A DNA stretch of 64,000 nt from Streptomyces sp. NWU339. GTDB lineage: Bacteria > Actinomycetota > Actinomycetes > Streptomycetales > Streptomycetaceae. Each line of letters begins with the position of its first letter. The stretch's first letter is position 1. Shown here one piece after another: positions 43,638 through 52,871 of this stretch. The notes below the pieces were generated by a model, which was not told the DNA's origin, did not search any database, and worked only from the letters and a program-made list of their open reading frames with translations. A program made the position numbers and the translations under genes. The stretch spans positions 193,192 through 257,191 of the forward strand of contig NZ_QFRK01000009.1 of assembly GCF_003143855.1 (NCBI RefSeq), read 5' to 3'.

Positions 43638-44444
43638 GTGCAGTTCCGCCAACAGGCCCTCGCCAAGCTCCAGTCGCCCGAGGAACTCGATCTCCCGGTG
43701 CGCTTCGCCCGGCCGCAGGGCTGGCTGGTCCTCTCCGTGACCGTGGTCGCCATGGCGGCCGCCTCCGTGTGGGCGGTGACCGGGTCCGTGACCTCCACGG
43801 TGGCCGCGCCCGCCGTCCTGACGCACGGGCAGGGCAGTTACGTCCTGCAGAGCCCCCTCGCCGGCCAGGTCACCGCGGTCCTCGCGAAGCAGGGCGAGCG
43901 GCTGCCCGCGAACTCCCCCGTCCTGAAGGTCCGTACCGAGCAGGGCGACGCCGTCGTCCGCACTCTGGACGCCGGCCGGATCACCGCACTCGCCGCCAGC
44001 GTCGGGCAGATCATCACCACCGGCGCGAACGTCGCCGCCGTGGAGAAGGTCGCCGACGCCGACGACCCGCTGTACGCGACCGTCTACGTCCCCGCCGAAA
44101 GCGCCGCCGGTATTCCCGCGCGCGCCGCGGTCGACCTCACCGTGCAGTCGGTGCCGAGCCAGGAGTACGGCGTGCTGCGCGGCGAGGTGAAGTCGGTGGA
44201 CCGTTCCGCGCAGTCCGCCCAGCAGATCACCGCGTTCCTCGGGGACAGCCAGCTGGGCGAGCAGTTCACGAAGAAGGGAAGGCCGGTGGCCGTCACGGTC
44301 GAACTGGAGAAGTCGTCCGCCACGAAGAGCGGTTACCAGTGGTCCTCCGCCCAGGGGCCGCCGTTCCCCCTGACCTCGATGACCCTGGCCTCGGGCTCCA
44401 TCCGGCTGTCCGACGAACGTCCCGTCGACTGGCTGCTGCCGTGA
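43638..44444 (+). CDS. HlyD-type adaptor of the NHLM peptide export system
   Basis: A 268-residue membrane-fusion-like protein. One N-terminal TM helix (LVLSVTVVAMAAASVWAV) is followed by an external biotinyl-lipoyl-like hairpin region: VLQSPLAGQVTAVLAKQGERL, then AGRITALAASVGQIITTGANV. It matches NHLM bacteriocin-system secretion proteins and would link the ABC transporters to the outside. GTG 43638 follows GAGGGAAG. Its stop overlaps the next start (GTGA), so adaptor and peptidase-transporter are coupled. Gram-positive cells have no outer-membrane partner. Confidence 0.87.
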   Translation: MQFRQQALAKLQSPEELDLPVRFARPQGWLVLSVTVVAMAAASVWAVTGSVTSTVAAPAVLTHGQGSYVLQSPLAGQVTAVLAKQGERLPANSPVLKVRTEQGDAVVRTLDAGRITALAASVGQIITTGANVAAVEKVADADDPLYATVYVPAESAAGIPARAAVDLTVQSVPSQEYGVLRGEVKSVDRSAQSAQQITAFLGDSQLGEQFTKKGRPVAVTVELEKSSATKSGYQWSSAQGPPFPLTSMTLASGSIRLSDERPVDWLLP

Positions 44445-46663
44445 CCACCGCACAGGAGACCCGCGGCCGGCGCCGTGCCGCCCCGCCCCGGCGCAAGGTG
44501 CCCAAGGCGCGCGGGAAGACCGTCCGTACGCCCACCGTGCTCCAGATGGAGGCCGTGGAGTGCGGCGCCGCCTCCCTGGCGATGGTGCTCGGCCACTACG
44601 GCCGCCATGTCCCGCTGGAGGAGCTGCGGATCGCCTGCGGTGTCTCCAGGGACGGCTCGCGCGCCAGTAACCTGCTGAAGGCGGCCCGTGGTTACGGGCT
44701 GACCGCCAAGGGCATGCAGATGGACCTGGCCGCCCTCGCCGAGGTGACGGCGCCGGCCATCCTGTTCTGGGAGTTCAACCACTACGTCGTCTACGACGGC
44801 ATGGGCCGCCGGTTCGGCCGTCGCGGGGTGTTCGTCAACGACCCCGGCAAGGGCCGCCGTTTCGTGCCGCTGGAGGAGTTCGACGGCAGTTTCACCGGTG
44901 TCGTCCTGACGCTGGAACCCGGGCCGGACTTCACCCGGGGCGGTCGCAGGCCGGGCGTCCTCGGTGCGATGCCGGCCCGGCTGCGCGGCACGGCGGGGAC
45001 CATGCCCGCCGTGGTGCTGTCGAGCCTGCTGCTGGTGGCGGTCGGCGCGGCGGTGCCCGGACTCAGCCGTACCTTCATCGACGAGTTCCTGATCGGCGGC
45101 CGGACGTCGATGCTGGGCGTGCTGTTCACGTCGATGGGCGCCTGTGTGCTGCTCACCCTGGTGCTGACCTGGCTCCAACAGGCCAACCTGCTGCGCGGGC
45201 GGCTCGTCTCCTCCACCCTGTCCAGCGCCCGCTTCCTGCGGCATCTGCTGCGGCTGCCGGTGACGTTCTTCTCCCAGCGCAGCCCGGCGGACCTGGTGCA
45301 GCGCCTGCAGTCCAACGACGCCGTGGCCGAGACGCTGTCCCGGGACCTGTCGGCGGCGGGCGTGGACGCCGTCGTCGTCCTGCTGTACGCGGTGCTGCTG
45401 TACACATACGATCCGCAGCTCACCTTCGTCGGGATCGGGGTGGCGCTGCTCAACGTCCTGGCGATGCGGATCGTCATCCGGCTGCGCGCGACCCGTACGG
45501 CGAAACTGCGCGCGGACACCGCACGCCTCACCAACACGGCGTACACCGGTCTGCAGCTGATCGAGACGATGAAGGCGACCGGCGGTGAGGACGGCTACTT
45601 CCGCAAGTGGGCCGGGCAGCACGCGACCACGCTGGAGGAGCAGCAGCGGCTCGGTGTGCCGAGTGCCTGGCTCGGCGTGGTCGCGCCGACGCTCGCCACG
45701 CTCAACAGCGCGCTGATCCTGTGGATCGGCGGTATGCGCGCGGTCGAGGGGTACATCTCGGTCGGTCTGCTGGTCGCCTTCCAGGCACTGGTCACCCGGT
45801 TCACCGCGCCGCTGACCCGGCTCAACGGTGTCGCGGGCCGGATCCAGGACTTCGCGGCGGACGTGGCCCGGCTGAAGGACGTGGAGAACTTCCGGGCCGA
45901 CCCGCTCTACGGCCGCCCCGGCGCCGGGGAGTCCACGCGCCGGCTGCGCGGCCATGTCGAGCTGCAGAACCTCACCTTCGGCTACAACCCGCTGGACAAG
46001 CCGCTGTTGACCGGCTTCGACCTGACCGTCGGGCCGGGCCGGCAGGTGGCGCTGGTCGGTGGTTCCGGCAGCGGCAAGTCCACGGTGTCCCGGCTGATCT
46101 CGGGCCTGTACACGCCGTGGGAGGGCGTGATCCGGATCGACGGGCAGCGCATCGAGGACATTCCGCGCGGGGCGCTGGCCGCGTCCGTCTCCTTCGTCGA
46201 CCAGGAGGTGTTCCTCTTCGAGGGCACCGTCCGCGACAACGTGGCGCTGTGGGACCCGTCGATCCCGGACGAGGCGGTGGAGGAGGCGCTCCGGGACGCG
46301 GCCCTGTACGACGTGATCACGCGTCGGCCGGGCGGCATCCGGAGCCGCGTCGAGCAGGACGGCCGGAACTTCTCCGGCGGGCAGCGCCAGCGTCTGGAGA
46401 TCGCACGGGCGCTGGTGCGGCGACCGAGCATCCTGGTGCTGGACGAGGTGACCAGCGCGCTGGACGCCGAGACCGAGCTGGTCGTGATGGACAATCTGCG
46501 CCGGCGCGGCTGTGCCTGTGTGGTGATCGCACACCGGCTGAGCACGGTCCGGGACAGCGACGAGATCGTCGTCCTCGACCACGGCACGGTCGTGGAGCGC
46601 GGCCGGCACGAGGAACTGGTGGCGCGCGGGGGCGCGTACGCCGCGCTGGTCAGGGAGCGATGA
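44441..46663 (+). CDS. NHLM-type peptidase-containing ABC transporter (C39 peptidase, membrane and ATPase domains)
   Basis: A 740-residue PCAT. The C39 domain (about 30-150) has the complete catalytic set: Cys41 in MEAVECGAASLAMVL, His114 in FNHYVVYDG, Asp134 in FVNDPGKG. It would cut the precursor after Gly-Gly. A six-helix membrane domain (about 185-470) follows, then an ATPase with VGGSGSGKSTVSRL, NFSGGQRQRLEIARAL, ILVLDEVTSALDA and IAHRLSTV. GTG 44441 overlaps the adaptor stop (GTGA). The intact active site supports a functional processing and export system. Confidence 0.93.
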   Translation: MTTAQETRGRRRAAPPRRKVPKARGKTVRTPTVLQMEAVECGAASLAMVLGHYGRHVPLEELRIACGVSRDGSRASNLLKAARGYGLTAKGMQMDLAALAEVTAPAILFWEFNHYVVYDGMGRRFGRRGVFVNDPGKGRRFVPLEEFDGSFTGVVLTLEPGPDFTRGGRRPGVLGAMPARLRGTAGTMPAVVLSSLLLVAVGAAVPGLSRTFIDEFLIGGRTSMLGVLFTSMGACVLLTLVLTWLQQANLLRGRLVSSTLSSARFLRHLLRLPVTFFSQRSPADLVQRLQSNDAVAETLSRDLSAAGVDAVVVLLYAVLLYTYDPQLTFVGIGVALLNVLAMRIVIRLRATRTAKLRADTARLTNTAYTGLQLIETMKATGGEDGYFRKWAGQHATTLEEQQRLGVPSAWLGVVAPTLATLNSALILWIGGMRAVEGYISVGLLVAFQALVTRFTAPLTRLNGVAGRIQDFAADVARLKDVENFRADPLYGRPGAGESTRRLRGHVELQNLTFGYNPLDKPLLTGFDLTVGPGRQVALVGGSGSGKSTVSRLISGLYTPWEGVIRIDGQRIEDIPRGALAASVSFVDQEVFLFEGTVRDNVALWDPSIPDEAVEEALRDAALYDVITRRPGGIRSRVEQDGRNFSGGQRQRLEIARALVRRPSILVLDEVTSALDAETELVVMDNLRRRGCACVVIAHRLSTVRDSDEIVVLDHGTVVERGRHEELVARGGAYAALVRER

Positions 46664-46664
46664 G

Positions 46665-49493
46665 ATGACGACGACCGTGCAGGAGGGGCACGGGGGCGAC
46701 CTCGTGCTGGGTGCGCTCGGTTCACTGGGCACGCGGATGGACTGTGCCGGGTTCAACCGGCTGGATCTGGCGGGGCCGCAGACGCTGTGGCTGATCGCGG
46801 CCGGCTCGGTGGACCTGTTCGCCGTCGATGCCGAGGAGCAGGGCCACTGGCACCACCTGGGCCGGCTGGAGGCGGGCTCGCTGCTGCTCGGCCCCGGCAC
46901 GGGACCGCGGCACACCCTGGTGGCCCGGCCGCTGCGGGACTGCGTGGTGCACCGTATCGGCCTGCGCGAGCTGTACCAGGCGGCGGACACCCAGACCTGG
47001 TCGTACGACGAGTACGGCAATCCGCAGTACGTCCCGCCGACCACGAGTCCGCTGGAGTACGCCCTCGCCCTCGGTGTGGGCCGCAGTCTGTCGGTGCTGT
47101 TCCAGGCGCCGATGGCCACCGAGCGGGCCGCCGCGCCCAGCGACGACGACGTGTTCTGGATGCAGGTGCCGCCGGGCAGCGTGCAGTACGGCTCGCTGTA
47201 CGGCGCCGAGGCCGCGGCGGACCTGCTGATGGATCCGGCGCTGTGGCAGAGCCTCGTCGACCAGCAGTACCGGCTGATGACCACGCTGGACCGCTGGATC
47301 GAGCAGTTGGAGCACACCCACGAGACACGCACCGCCGAGGGCATCAAGGCCGGTGAGGCGGTCCGCGCCCAGGCCGACCGGACGCTGCTCGCCGCCATCG
47401 GCAAGCGGTCGGCGCAGGGAACGACCGCGGCCGACGCGGACGCCACGTACGCGGCCTGCGAGCTGGTCGCGCGGGCGGCCGGGATCACGCTCGCCGAGCC
47501 GGCCCGGTCGGGCACCGGCAGCGATCGTCTCGATCCGGTCGAGCAGATCGCCGTCGCGTCCCGTCTGCGCACCCGTGCCGTACGGCTGGACGGCCGCTGG
47601 TGGCGGGACGACGTCGGTCCGCTGGTGGGTCACCGGGCGTTGTCCGGCGCGCCGGTGGCGCTGCTGTGGCGGCGCGGCGGATACGTCGCGGTGCACCCCG
47701 CGACGGGGCGGGAGACGCCGGTGGAGAAGGCGAACGCCGCGGAGTTCGAGCCGCAGGCGGTGATGTTCTACCGCCCGCTGCCCGAGCGGCGGCTCAGCCC
47801 GCTCAGGCTGATGCGGTTCTGCATGTCGGGCACCCGCGGCGATCTGACGGGGCTGCTGCTCAGCGGTCTGGTCACGGTGGCGATCGGGGCACTGGTGCCG
47901 ATCGCCACGGGCAAGGTGCTCGGCGAGTTCGTGCCGAAGGCGCAGACCGGGCTGATCGTGCAGGTGTGTCTCGCGGTGATCCTCAGCAGTGTGGTGGCCG
48001 CCGCCTTCATGCTGCTGCAGAACCTCACCCTGCTGCGGCTGGAGGGCCGGGTGGAGGCCACGCTCCAGCCGGCCGTGTGGGACAGGCTGCTGCGGCTGCC
48101 GACGTCGTTCTTCACCGAGCGCTCGACCGGTGAGCTGGCGAGCGCGGCCATGGGCATCAGCGCGATCCGCCGGCTGCTGGCCGGGGTCGGGCCGACGGTG
48201 GCCCAGTCGGTCACCGTCGGCGCGATGAACCTGGGGCTGCTGCTGTGGTTCAGCGTGCCGATGGCGTTGGCCGCGATCGGGATGCTCGTCGTCATCGCCG
48301 CGGTGTTCACGGGGCTCGGGCTGTGGCAGGTGCGGTGGCAGCGGCGTCTGGTGGTGCTCACCAACAAGCTGAACAACCAGGCCTTCCAGACACTGCGCGG
48401 CCTGCCGAAGCTGCGGGTGGCGGCGGCGGAGAACTACGCGTACGGGGCGTGGGCGTCCGAGTTCGCCCGCAGCCGTGAGCTCCAGCAGAAGGCCGGCCGG
48501 ATCAAGAACCTGACGGCGGTGCTGGGCGCGGTCTATCTGCCGCTGTGCACGCTGGCGATGTTCATGCTGCTGGCGGGCCCGGCGCGCGGCTCGATGACGG
48601 CGGCCGAGTTCCTCACCTTCAACACGTCGGTGACGATGGTGCTGACCTCGGTCACCCAACTGACCGGCGCGTTCGTCTCCGGGGTGGCCGCGCTGCCGCT
48701 GTTCGAGCAGATCCGGCCGGTGCTGGACGCGACGCCCGAGGTGCGGGCGGCGAGCACCCGGCCGGGCCCGCTGAGCGGGGCGATCGAGGCACGGCGGGTC
48801 TCCTTCCGCTACTCGGACGACGGTCCGCTGGTCCTCGACGACGTCTCCTTCGAGGTGCGGCCGGGCGAGTTCGTGGCGGTCGTCGGCCCCAGCGGCTGCG
48901 GCAAGTCCACACTGCTGCGGCTGCTCATCGGCTTCGACCGGCCGCTGTCGGGAAGTGTGCTGTACGACGGTCAGGACCTGGCCGCGCTCGATCAGTCGGC
49001 GGTGCGCCGGCAGTGCGGTGTGGTGCTCCAGCACGCCCAGCCGTTCACCGGTTCCCTCCTGGACGTCATCTGCGGCACCGAGCCGTACACTCCCGAGGAG
49101 GCGATGGCGGCGGCCGAGATGGCGGGGCTCGCCGAGGACATCCGGCGGATGCCGATGGGTCTGCACACCATCGTCTCGGGCAGCGGCGCGGTCTCGGGTG
49201 GCCAGCGGCAGCGGCTGATGATCGCCCAGGCGCTGATCCGCCGACCGCGCATCCTCTTCTTCGACGAGGCGACCAGCGCCCTGGACAACGAGACGCAGCG
49301 CACGGTGATCGAGAGCACCAAGGCGCTGCGGGCCACCCGGGTCGTCATCGCGCACCGGCTGTCGACGGTGCTGGACGCTGACCGGGTGGTGGTGATGGAG
49401 CATGGCAAGGTGGTCCAGCAGGGCCCGCCGGCCCACTTGCTCGCCGACCCGGCCGGGCGGCTGCACGAACTGGTGCGACGGCAGATGACGTGA
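46665..49493 (+). CDS. Second NHLM-type ABC transporter, peptidase-free
   Basis: A 942-residue transporter starting one base after the PCAT stop. The N-terminal third (about 1-370) is soluble and lacks peptidase residues; its beta-rich start (QTLWLIAAGSVDLFAVDAEE) recalls the cyclic-nucleotide-binding-like domain of NHLM permease/ATPase subunits. A six-helix membrane domain (about 390-690) and an ATPase domain follow: VGPSGCGKSTLLRL, AVSGGQRQRLMIAQAL, ILFFDEATSALDN, IAHRLSTV. In NHLM systems it probably pairs with the peptidase transporter as a heterodimer. Confidence 0.92.
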   Translation: MTTTVQEGHGGDLVLGALGSLGTRMDCAGFNRLDLAGPQTLWLIAAGSVDLFAVDAEEQGHWHHLGRLEAGSLLLGPGTGPRHTLVARPLRDCVVHRIGLRELYQAADTQTWSYDEYGNPQYVPPTTSPLEYALALGVGRSLSVLFQAPMATERAAAPSDDDVFWMQVPPGSVQYGSLYGAEAAADLLMDPALWQSLVDQQYRLMTTLDRWIEQLEHTHETRTAEGIKAGEAVRAQADRTLLAAIGKRSAQGTTAADADATYAACELVARAAGITLAEPARSGTGSDRLDPVEQIAVASRLRTRAVRLDGRWWRDDVGPLVGHRALSGAPVALLWRRGGYVAVHPATGRETPVEKANAAEFEPQAVMFYRPLPERRLSPLRLMRFCMSGTRGDLTGLLLSGLVTVAIGALVPIATGKVLGEFVPKAQTGLIVQVCLAVILSSVVAAAFMLLQNLTLLRLEGRVEATLQPAVWDRLLRLPTSFFTERSTGELASAAMGISAIRRLLAGVGPTVAQSVTVGAMNLGLLLWFSVPMALAAIGMLVVIAAVFTGLGLWQVRWQRRLVVLTNKLNNQAFQTLRGLPKLRVAAAENYAYGAWASEFARSRELQQKAGRIKNLTAVLGAVYLPLCTLAMFMLLAGPARGSMTAAEFLTFNTSVTMVLTSVTQLTGAFVSGVAALPLFEQIRPVLDATPEVRAASTRPGPLSGAIEARRVSFRYSDDGPLVLDDVSFEVRPGEFVAVVGPSGCGKSTLLRLLIGFDRPLSGSVLYDGQDLAALDQSAVRRQCGVVLQHAQPFTGSLLDVICGTEPYTPEEAMAAAEMAGLAEDIRRMPMGLHTIVSGSGAVSGGQRQRLMIAQALIRRPRILFFDEATSALDNETQRTVIESTKALRATRVVIAHRLSTVLDADRVVVMEHGKVVQQGPPAHLLADPAGRLHELVRRQMT

Positions 49494-49583
49494 GCCGGCC
49501 CGCGGATCGGCGAGAGCGTCCCGGGGAGCGTCGGACACGAGTCCGACATGCTTCTGGAGTCGTGTTCCCGTCAAGGGGAGCAA

Positions 49584-49604
49584 GCCTCCGGAAACGCCGG
49601 AGGC
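49584..49604 (+). terminator. Hairpin after the export operon
   Basis: GCCTCCGG (49584-49591) pairs perfectly with CCGGAGGC (49597-49604) around AAACG, 91 bases after the last transporter gene. A convergent inhibitor gene ends at 49726. Confidence 0.65.
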
Positions 49605-49725
49605 CGGCGGGCGGCCCCACTCCGCCCGCCGGCCCCCTTGTGCGAGACCGCACGTTCCGCGAGGAGGTCGGTACTCCCCAGTACCCCGACCGCCGCGCGG
49701 TCACGGGAACCGTGCGGTCCCGGTC

Positions 49726-50160
49726 TCAGAACGTGAGGACGCCCGAACCGTGGGCGTTCATCACGCATTCGTTGGGGAAGGTGCGCTCGTAGGACACACG
49801 CTGCCCCTGCCACACGCCGTCGACGGTGACCACGACCGGGTCGTACTGCTTGGTGCAGAACACACCCTCCGCGGCAGTCAGCGCGCGCAGGTCCCCGCCC
49901 ACCGCGGCCAGCTCCCCGCACGCCGCGGCCGCGGCCGGGTGGGTGCCCGAGGCCTCGGGGGCGCAGGTCAGGGTGACGGCGCGTTCCGGCGTGACGGCCG
50001 CCGCGCTCTCGCCGCGCCCCATGGTGAGCACGAGGGCCGACGGGGCGTAGAGCGCGGACGGGGCGTCGCCCGGGGCGGCCGACGCGCCGTGGGACAGAGG
50101 TGCGCAGACGGCCGCGGCCGTCAGGGCGAGGGTGGCGGCCCAGCGCGCGGTGTTCCGCAT
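49726..50160 (-). CDS. Subtilisin-inhibitor-like (SSI family) protein, trypsin-type
   Basis: A 144-residue secreted inhibitor. The signal peptide ends near HGASA, and the mature part starts [15 protein letters not shown]. Four cysteines ([28 protein letters not shown]) give the two SSI disulfides. The reactive loop is [15 protein letters not shown]: in place of the Met-Val of S. albogriseolus SSI, P1 is Lys and P1' is Gln, as in plasminostreptin-like members, so it should inhibit trypsin-type proteases. SSI proteins act as dimers outside the cell. ATG 50160 is chosen because GGAAGG lies nine bases upstream. Confidence 0.92.
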   Translation of the reverse strand: MRNTARWAATLALTAAAVCAPLSHGASAAPGDAPSALYAPSALVLTMGRGESAAAVTPERAVTLTCAPEASGTHPAAAAACGELAAVGGDLRALTAAEGVFCTKQYDPVVVTVDGVWQGQRVSYERTFPNECVMNAHGSGVLTF

Positions 50161-50568
50161 TGTGTGCATCCTTCCGCTCGTTTCGACGAGGTGCCGGACC
50201 CTGCTCGGTGGTGCCGGACCGGCGAGCGGGAGTCTGCCGAGTCCGCCGCGGAAACACACGTCGACCCTGCCGGTTTCGGTAACCTTGCGTATTGAATCAG
50301 TGGCGCGAAGTCACGGAACGCGGAAACGCGAACCCTGTAATCACAGGGGTGCCGCGTGTGCGAAGTGGCCAGATGGCCGAATTCCCGCCGCTCAGCAATA
50401 GGCCTGAAACATTCCGATTCCGCTGTCGGCCGACCATTCCGCGACAGCTTGTGTTCATGATTCCTCCGCCGTCCGCTCATCGAACCGGACCTCGCCCTCG
50501 GCCTGTCGGGGCGGTGGAGCGGAGTGGAGTGTGCCGGGGCGGTGGACTGCCACGGCACACGGTTCACG
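50161..50568. other. Intergenic region upstream of the inhibitor gene
   Basis: No gene is seen. It contains an inverted repeat CCCTGT-AATC-ACAGGG (50333-50348), about 175 bases upstream of the inhibitor start, and a relatively AT-rich stretch at 50280-50460. It holds the inhibitor promoter and the 3' flank of the lectin-sigma gene. Confidence 0.45.
50333..50348. promoter_or_regulatory. Inverted repeat upstream of the SSI gene
   Basis: CCCTGT (50333-50338) and ACAGGG (50343-50348) are perfect inverted arms separated by AATC. The size and AT-containing centre suit a dimeric regulator; none can be named. Confidence 0.4.
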
Positions 50569-52149
50569 TCAGGAGTCCTCGGCCGACTCCACCGGTTCGG
50601 TCACCCAGCGCTGGCCCTCGGCCCGGTCCCGCACCCTGACGACGATGTCGGCGTTCGCGTCAGGGCCGGCCGGGGCGAGCGCCAGCTGTTCGTCCCAGCG
50701 GGGCAGCAACTCGCCCTGCACGGTGAGGTCGTAGCGCACGTCGTCGCCCCGGCCGTCGTTCTCCTCGGCGCAGGTGGCGAGGACGACGACGCCGGCGTCC
50801 TTGTGCGAGTCCAGGCACAGACCGGGGTCGGCCACGCTGCGCAGCAGGCCGTCGTCCTCGTAGGTCCACTGCTGGCTCCACCGTGCGGAGCACGGCGCCA
50901 GCCGGGTGCCGACGCCGTCCCGGGGCTCGCCCCGGGTGTCCAGGCACAGGCCGGAGGCGGCGTTGCGCAGGAGGGTCTGCTCCGGGCCCGTGGGCAGACC
51001 GGCCACGCCCGGCGGGGACTCGGTCGGTACGACTCCTCCGCCGCCGGCCGCGCTGGTGGCGCCCGTCGGGTCGGTGCCGCCGCCGTCGGGTGTGGAGGGC
51101 CCCGCGATGAGCACACTCACCAGCACGCCGGCCGAGACGGCTCCGAGGCCGGTGAGCAGGGTGCGGGTGGAGCGCACCGCGTCCGGGAGTCCCAGGCCGG
51201 TCAGGCGGGCGGGTGCGGGAATCCGGGACAGGAGGCGGTGCCGGCTACCGCCGGACCGTCCGCCGCCGCCCCGGTGTCCGCGGCGGGCGGCGCGGCCGCC
51301 GCGCGGGCCCGGCGTCGCCCGGCCGGGGCGGGAGTCGAGGTAGCGGCGGGCGCCCCAGCCGAGGACCGCCTCGGCGAGGAGCGTGCCGAGACCGCCCTCG
51401 AAATGGCTCAGCTGCTCGGCCGCGTTCCGGCAGTAGCGGCAGTCCGTCAGGTGCTGCTGCACATCGGGGAGCAGCGTTCCGCCCCGGCGGATGGGCACGT
51501 CGAGGAGCCGGTTGTAGAACCGGCAGTCCTTCGTGGGCGCGAGTTCCTGATGGGCGTGGACGCAGCCCTGACGGAACGTGTCACGCGCCTGTTCGAGCGC
51601 GCCCGACGCGATGTCGGGATCGATGCCGAGCAGACCGGCCGGGACCGATATGGGTTCCGCCTCGACCTCCACGTGCCAGAGCACGCAGCGTGCGAGGGCG
51701 GGCAGGGAGCGGAAGGAACGCTGGGCGAGCGTGCGGTTGTCCGGCGTCATCGTCTTCGCCGCGCGCATGCCGCGTCCGCCTGCGGGTTTCTGCAGGTCGG
51801 GCAGAGCGTCCGCCGTGCGGTCGTCGGCGGCCCATTCCCGGACCGTGTCCCGCACGGCCACCAGCAGCACCGGGCGCAGCGCGACGGCCGGTTCGCCGAG
51901 GGCGATCCGGTCCAGGACCCGGTGCTGTGCCGCCGCGGTGACCATGGCGGCCGTCGGCCCCGACGAGGCGAGGCAGACGGTCGCGTAGTCGTGCATGGAC
52001 GCCCAGTGACGCGCCGTCAGCAATGCCACGGACTGGGCGGCCTCGCTCTCCGGGCGGCCTCGCAGCCGCGTGGCGAGGACCTCGTCGGATTCCCCCGGAT
52101 CCCCGCCGGGAGGGGGATAGGGAGACCGACGGGGGTGAGGGGTGGGCAC
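50569..52149 (-). CDS. Membrane protein with sigma-like, zinc anti-sigma and external ricin-type lectin domains
   Basis: A 526-residue protein of unusual layout. Residues about 20-110 resemble sigma region 2 and 145-205 resemble sigma-70 region 4 (SFRSLPALARCVLWHVEVEA, LLGIDPDIASGALEQARDTF). At 233-240 lies HLTDCRYC, the HxxxCxxC zinc motif of ZAS anti-sigma factors. An Arg/Gly-rich linker and one TM helix (about 330-350) lead to an external domain (390-516) with ricin-type QxW motifs (QQWTY, QRW) and LCLD repeats. It looks like a sigma factor joined to its own anti-sigma and a carbohydrate sensor. The start is GTG 52149 with GGAAGGAA upstream. A close paralogue lies at 58965-60800. Confidence 0.8.
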   Translation of the reverse strand: MPTPHPRRSPYPPPGGDPGESDEVLATRLRGRPESEAAQSVALLTARHWASMHDYATVCLASSGPTAAMVTAAAQHRVLDRIALGEPAVALRPVLLVAVRDTVREWAADDRTADALPDLQKPAGGRGMRAAKTMTPDNRTLAQRSFRSLPALARCVLWHVEVEAEPISVPAGLLGIDPDIASGALEQARDTFRQGCVHAHQELAPTKDCRFYNRLLDVPIRRGGTLLPDVQQHLTDCRYCRNAAEQLSHFEGGLGTLLAEAVLGWGARRYLDSRPGRATPGPRGGRAARRGHRGGGGRSGGSRHRLLSRIPAPARLTGLGLPDAVRSTRTLLTGLGAVSAGVLVSVLIAGPSTPDGGGTDPTGATSAAGGGGVVPTESPPGVAGLPTGPEQTLLRNAASGLCLDTRGEPRDGVGTRLAPCSARWSQQWTYEDDGLLRSVADPGLCLDSHKDAGVVVLATCAEENDGRGDDVRYDLTVQGELLPRWDEQLALAPAGPDANADIVVRVRDRAEGQRWVTEPVESAEDS

Positions 52150-52490
52150 TGAGGTGGTTCCTTCCCACGCGCAGGTGACACAGAAGTTCTGACGCCCAAA
52201 AGGAAAGTCCCCGAGTGGTCCATACCTCTTGGCGGCTTTGCGCGGGAGGACGCGAATTCACCTACGGTGAAATCGGATCCGGTTCGTCAACGCGCGTGCG
52301 ACCCCGGATTTTACCCCCTCGTGGGCGGCTCACTCTCGCACACCCGCACATGGCCAACAAGGCACTTGGGCAACCTCCGCCCGTTGACGGAAAGTCGATA
52401 CGAAAAGCCCGGCCGACGCCCCTCGCACCGGCTTTCCACCTGCACGTTTTCCCCTGCGCCATCCCCCGGTTCACATTCCGGGCGGCGGTG
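52150..52490. other. Intergenic stretch between toxin gene and lectin-sigma gene
   Basis: No gene is seen in these 341 bases. They hold the promoter of the lectin-sigma gene and the 3' flank of the toxin gene. The 52185-52300 part is AT-richer than average. No clear operator or hairpin is seen. Confidence 0.4.
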
Positions 52491-52868
52491 TCAGATCTGC
52501 CAGGACCGCAGTCGGTCCGCCGCCGCGTAGACGTCCGCCGTACCGGACATCAGATCGCGGGCCAGGTCGACGATCGCGCCGTAGGGCGGGTCGATGCCGG
52601 CACCGCTGACGAACATGTACGCCACGGCCGTCGCGCAGGCGAAGCGGGCGTTGGCCGACGGCAGTGGCCGGAGCAGGGCGAGGGTGTGCAGCAGGGCGGC
52701 GGCCCGCCAGGCGGGGTCCGAGTTCACGCCGAGGCGGGGCGGGTCGACGCGATGCCGGGCGACGGCCGCGACCAGCGCCGAGAAGTCGTTGATGGTGGGC
52801 TGGTCCGGGAGGACCTCCTCGTGCCGCTGCAGCAGCCAGGGCACGTCTATGTGCAGGACGGGTCCCAT
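52491..52868 (-). CDS. Fic/Doc-like toxin with degenerate active site
   Basis: A 125-residue, largely helical protein. Length, an N-terminal LHIDVPWLLQRHEEVL, DFSALVAAVARHRVDPPRLG and the helix pair around ARFACATAVAYMFVSG match Doc-type toxins. Doc phosphorylates EF-Tu through the motif HxFxDGNKR; here the corresponding segment reads RPLPSANAR, which lacks the His and Gly. It may be inactive, or use another chemistry. The antitoxin gene ends three bases upstream of its ATG, so the two are an operon. Confidence 0.75.
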   Translation of the reverse strand: MGPVLHIDVPWLLQRHEEVLPDQPTINDFSALVAAVARHRVDPPRLGVNSDPAWRAAALLHTLALLRPLPSANARFACATAVAYMFVSGAGIDPPYGAIVDLARDLMSGTADVYAAADRLRSWQI

Positions 52869-52871
52869 CGG

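Noticed and set aside
43769..44440. Upstream extension of the peptidase-transporter frame
   Set aside because: It overlaps the HlyD adaptor in another frame and is low-complexity Arg/Gly. GTG 44441 in the GTGA overlap is the natural start and gives the standard C39 N-terminus.
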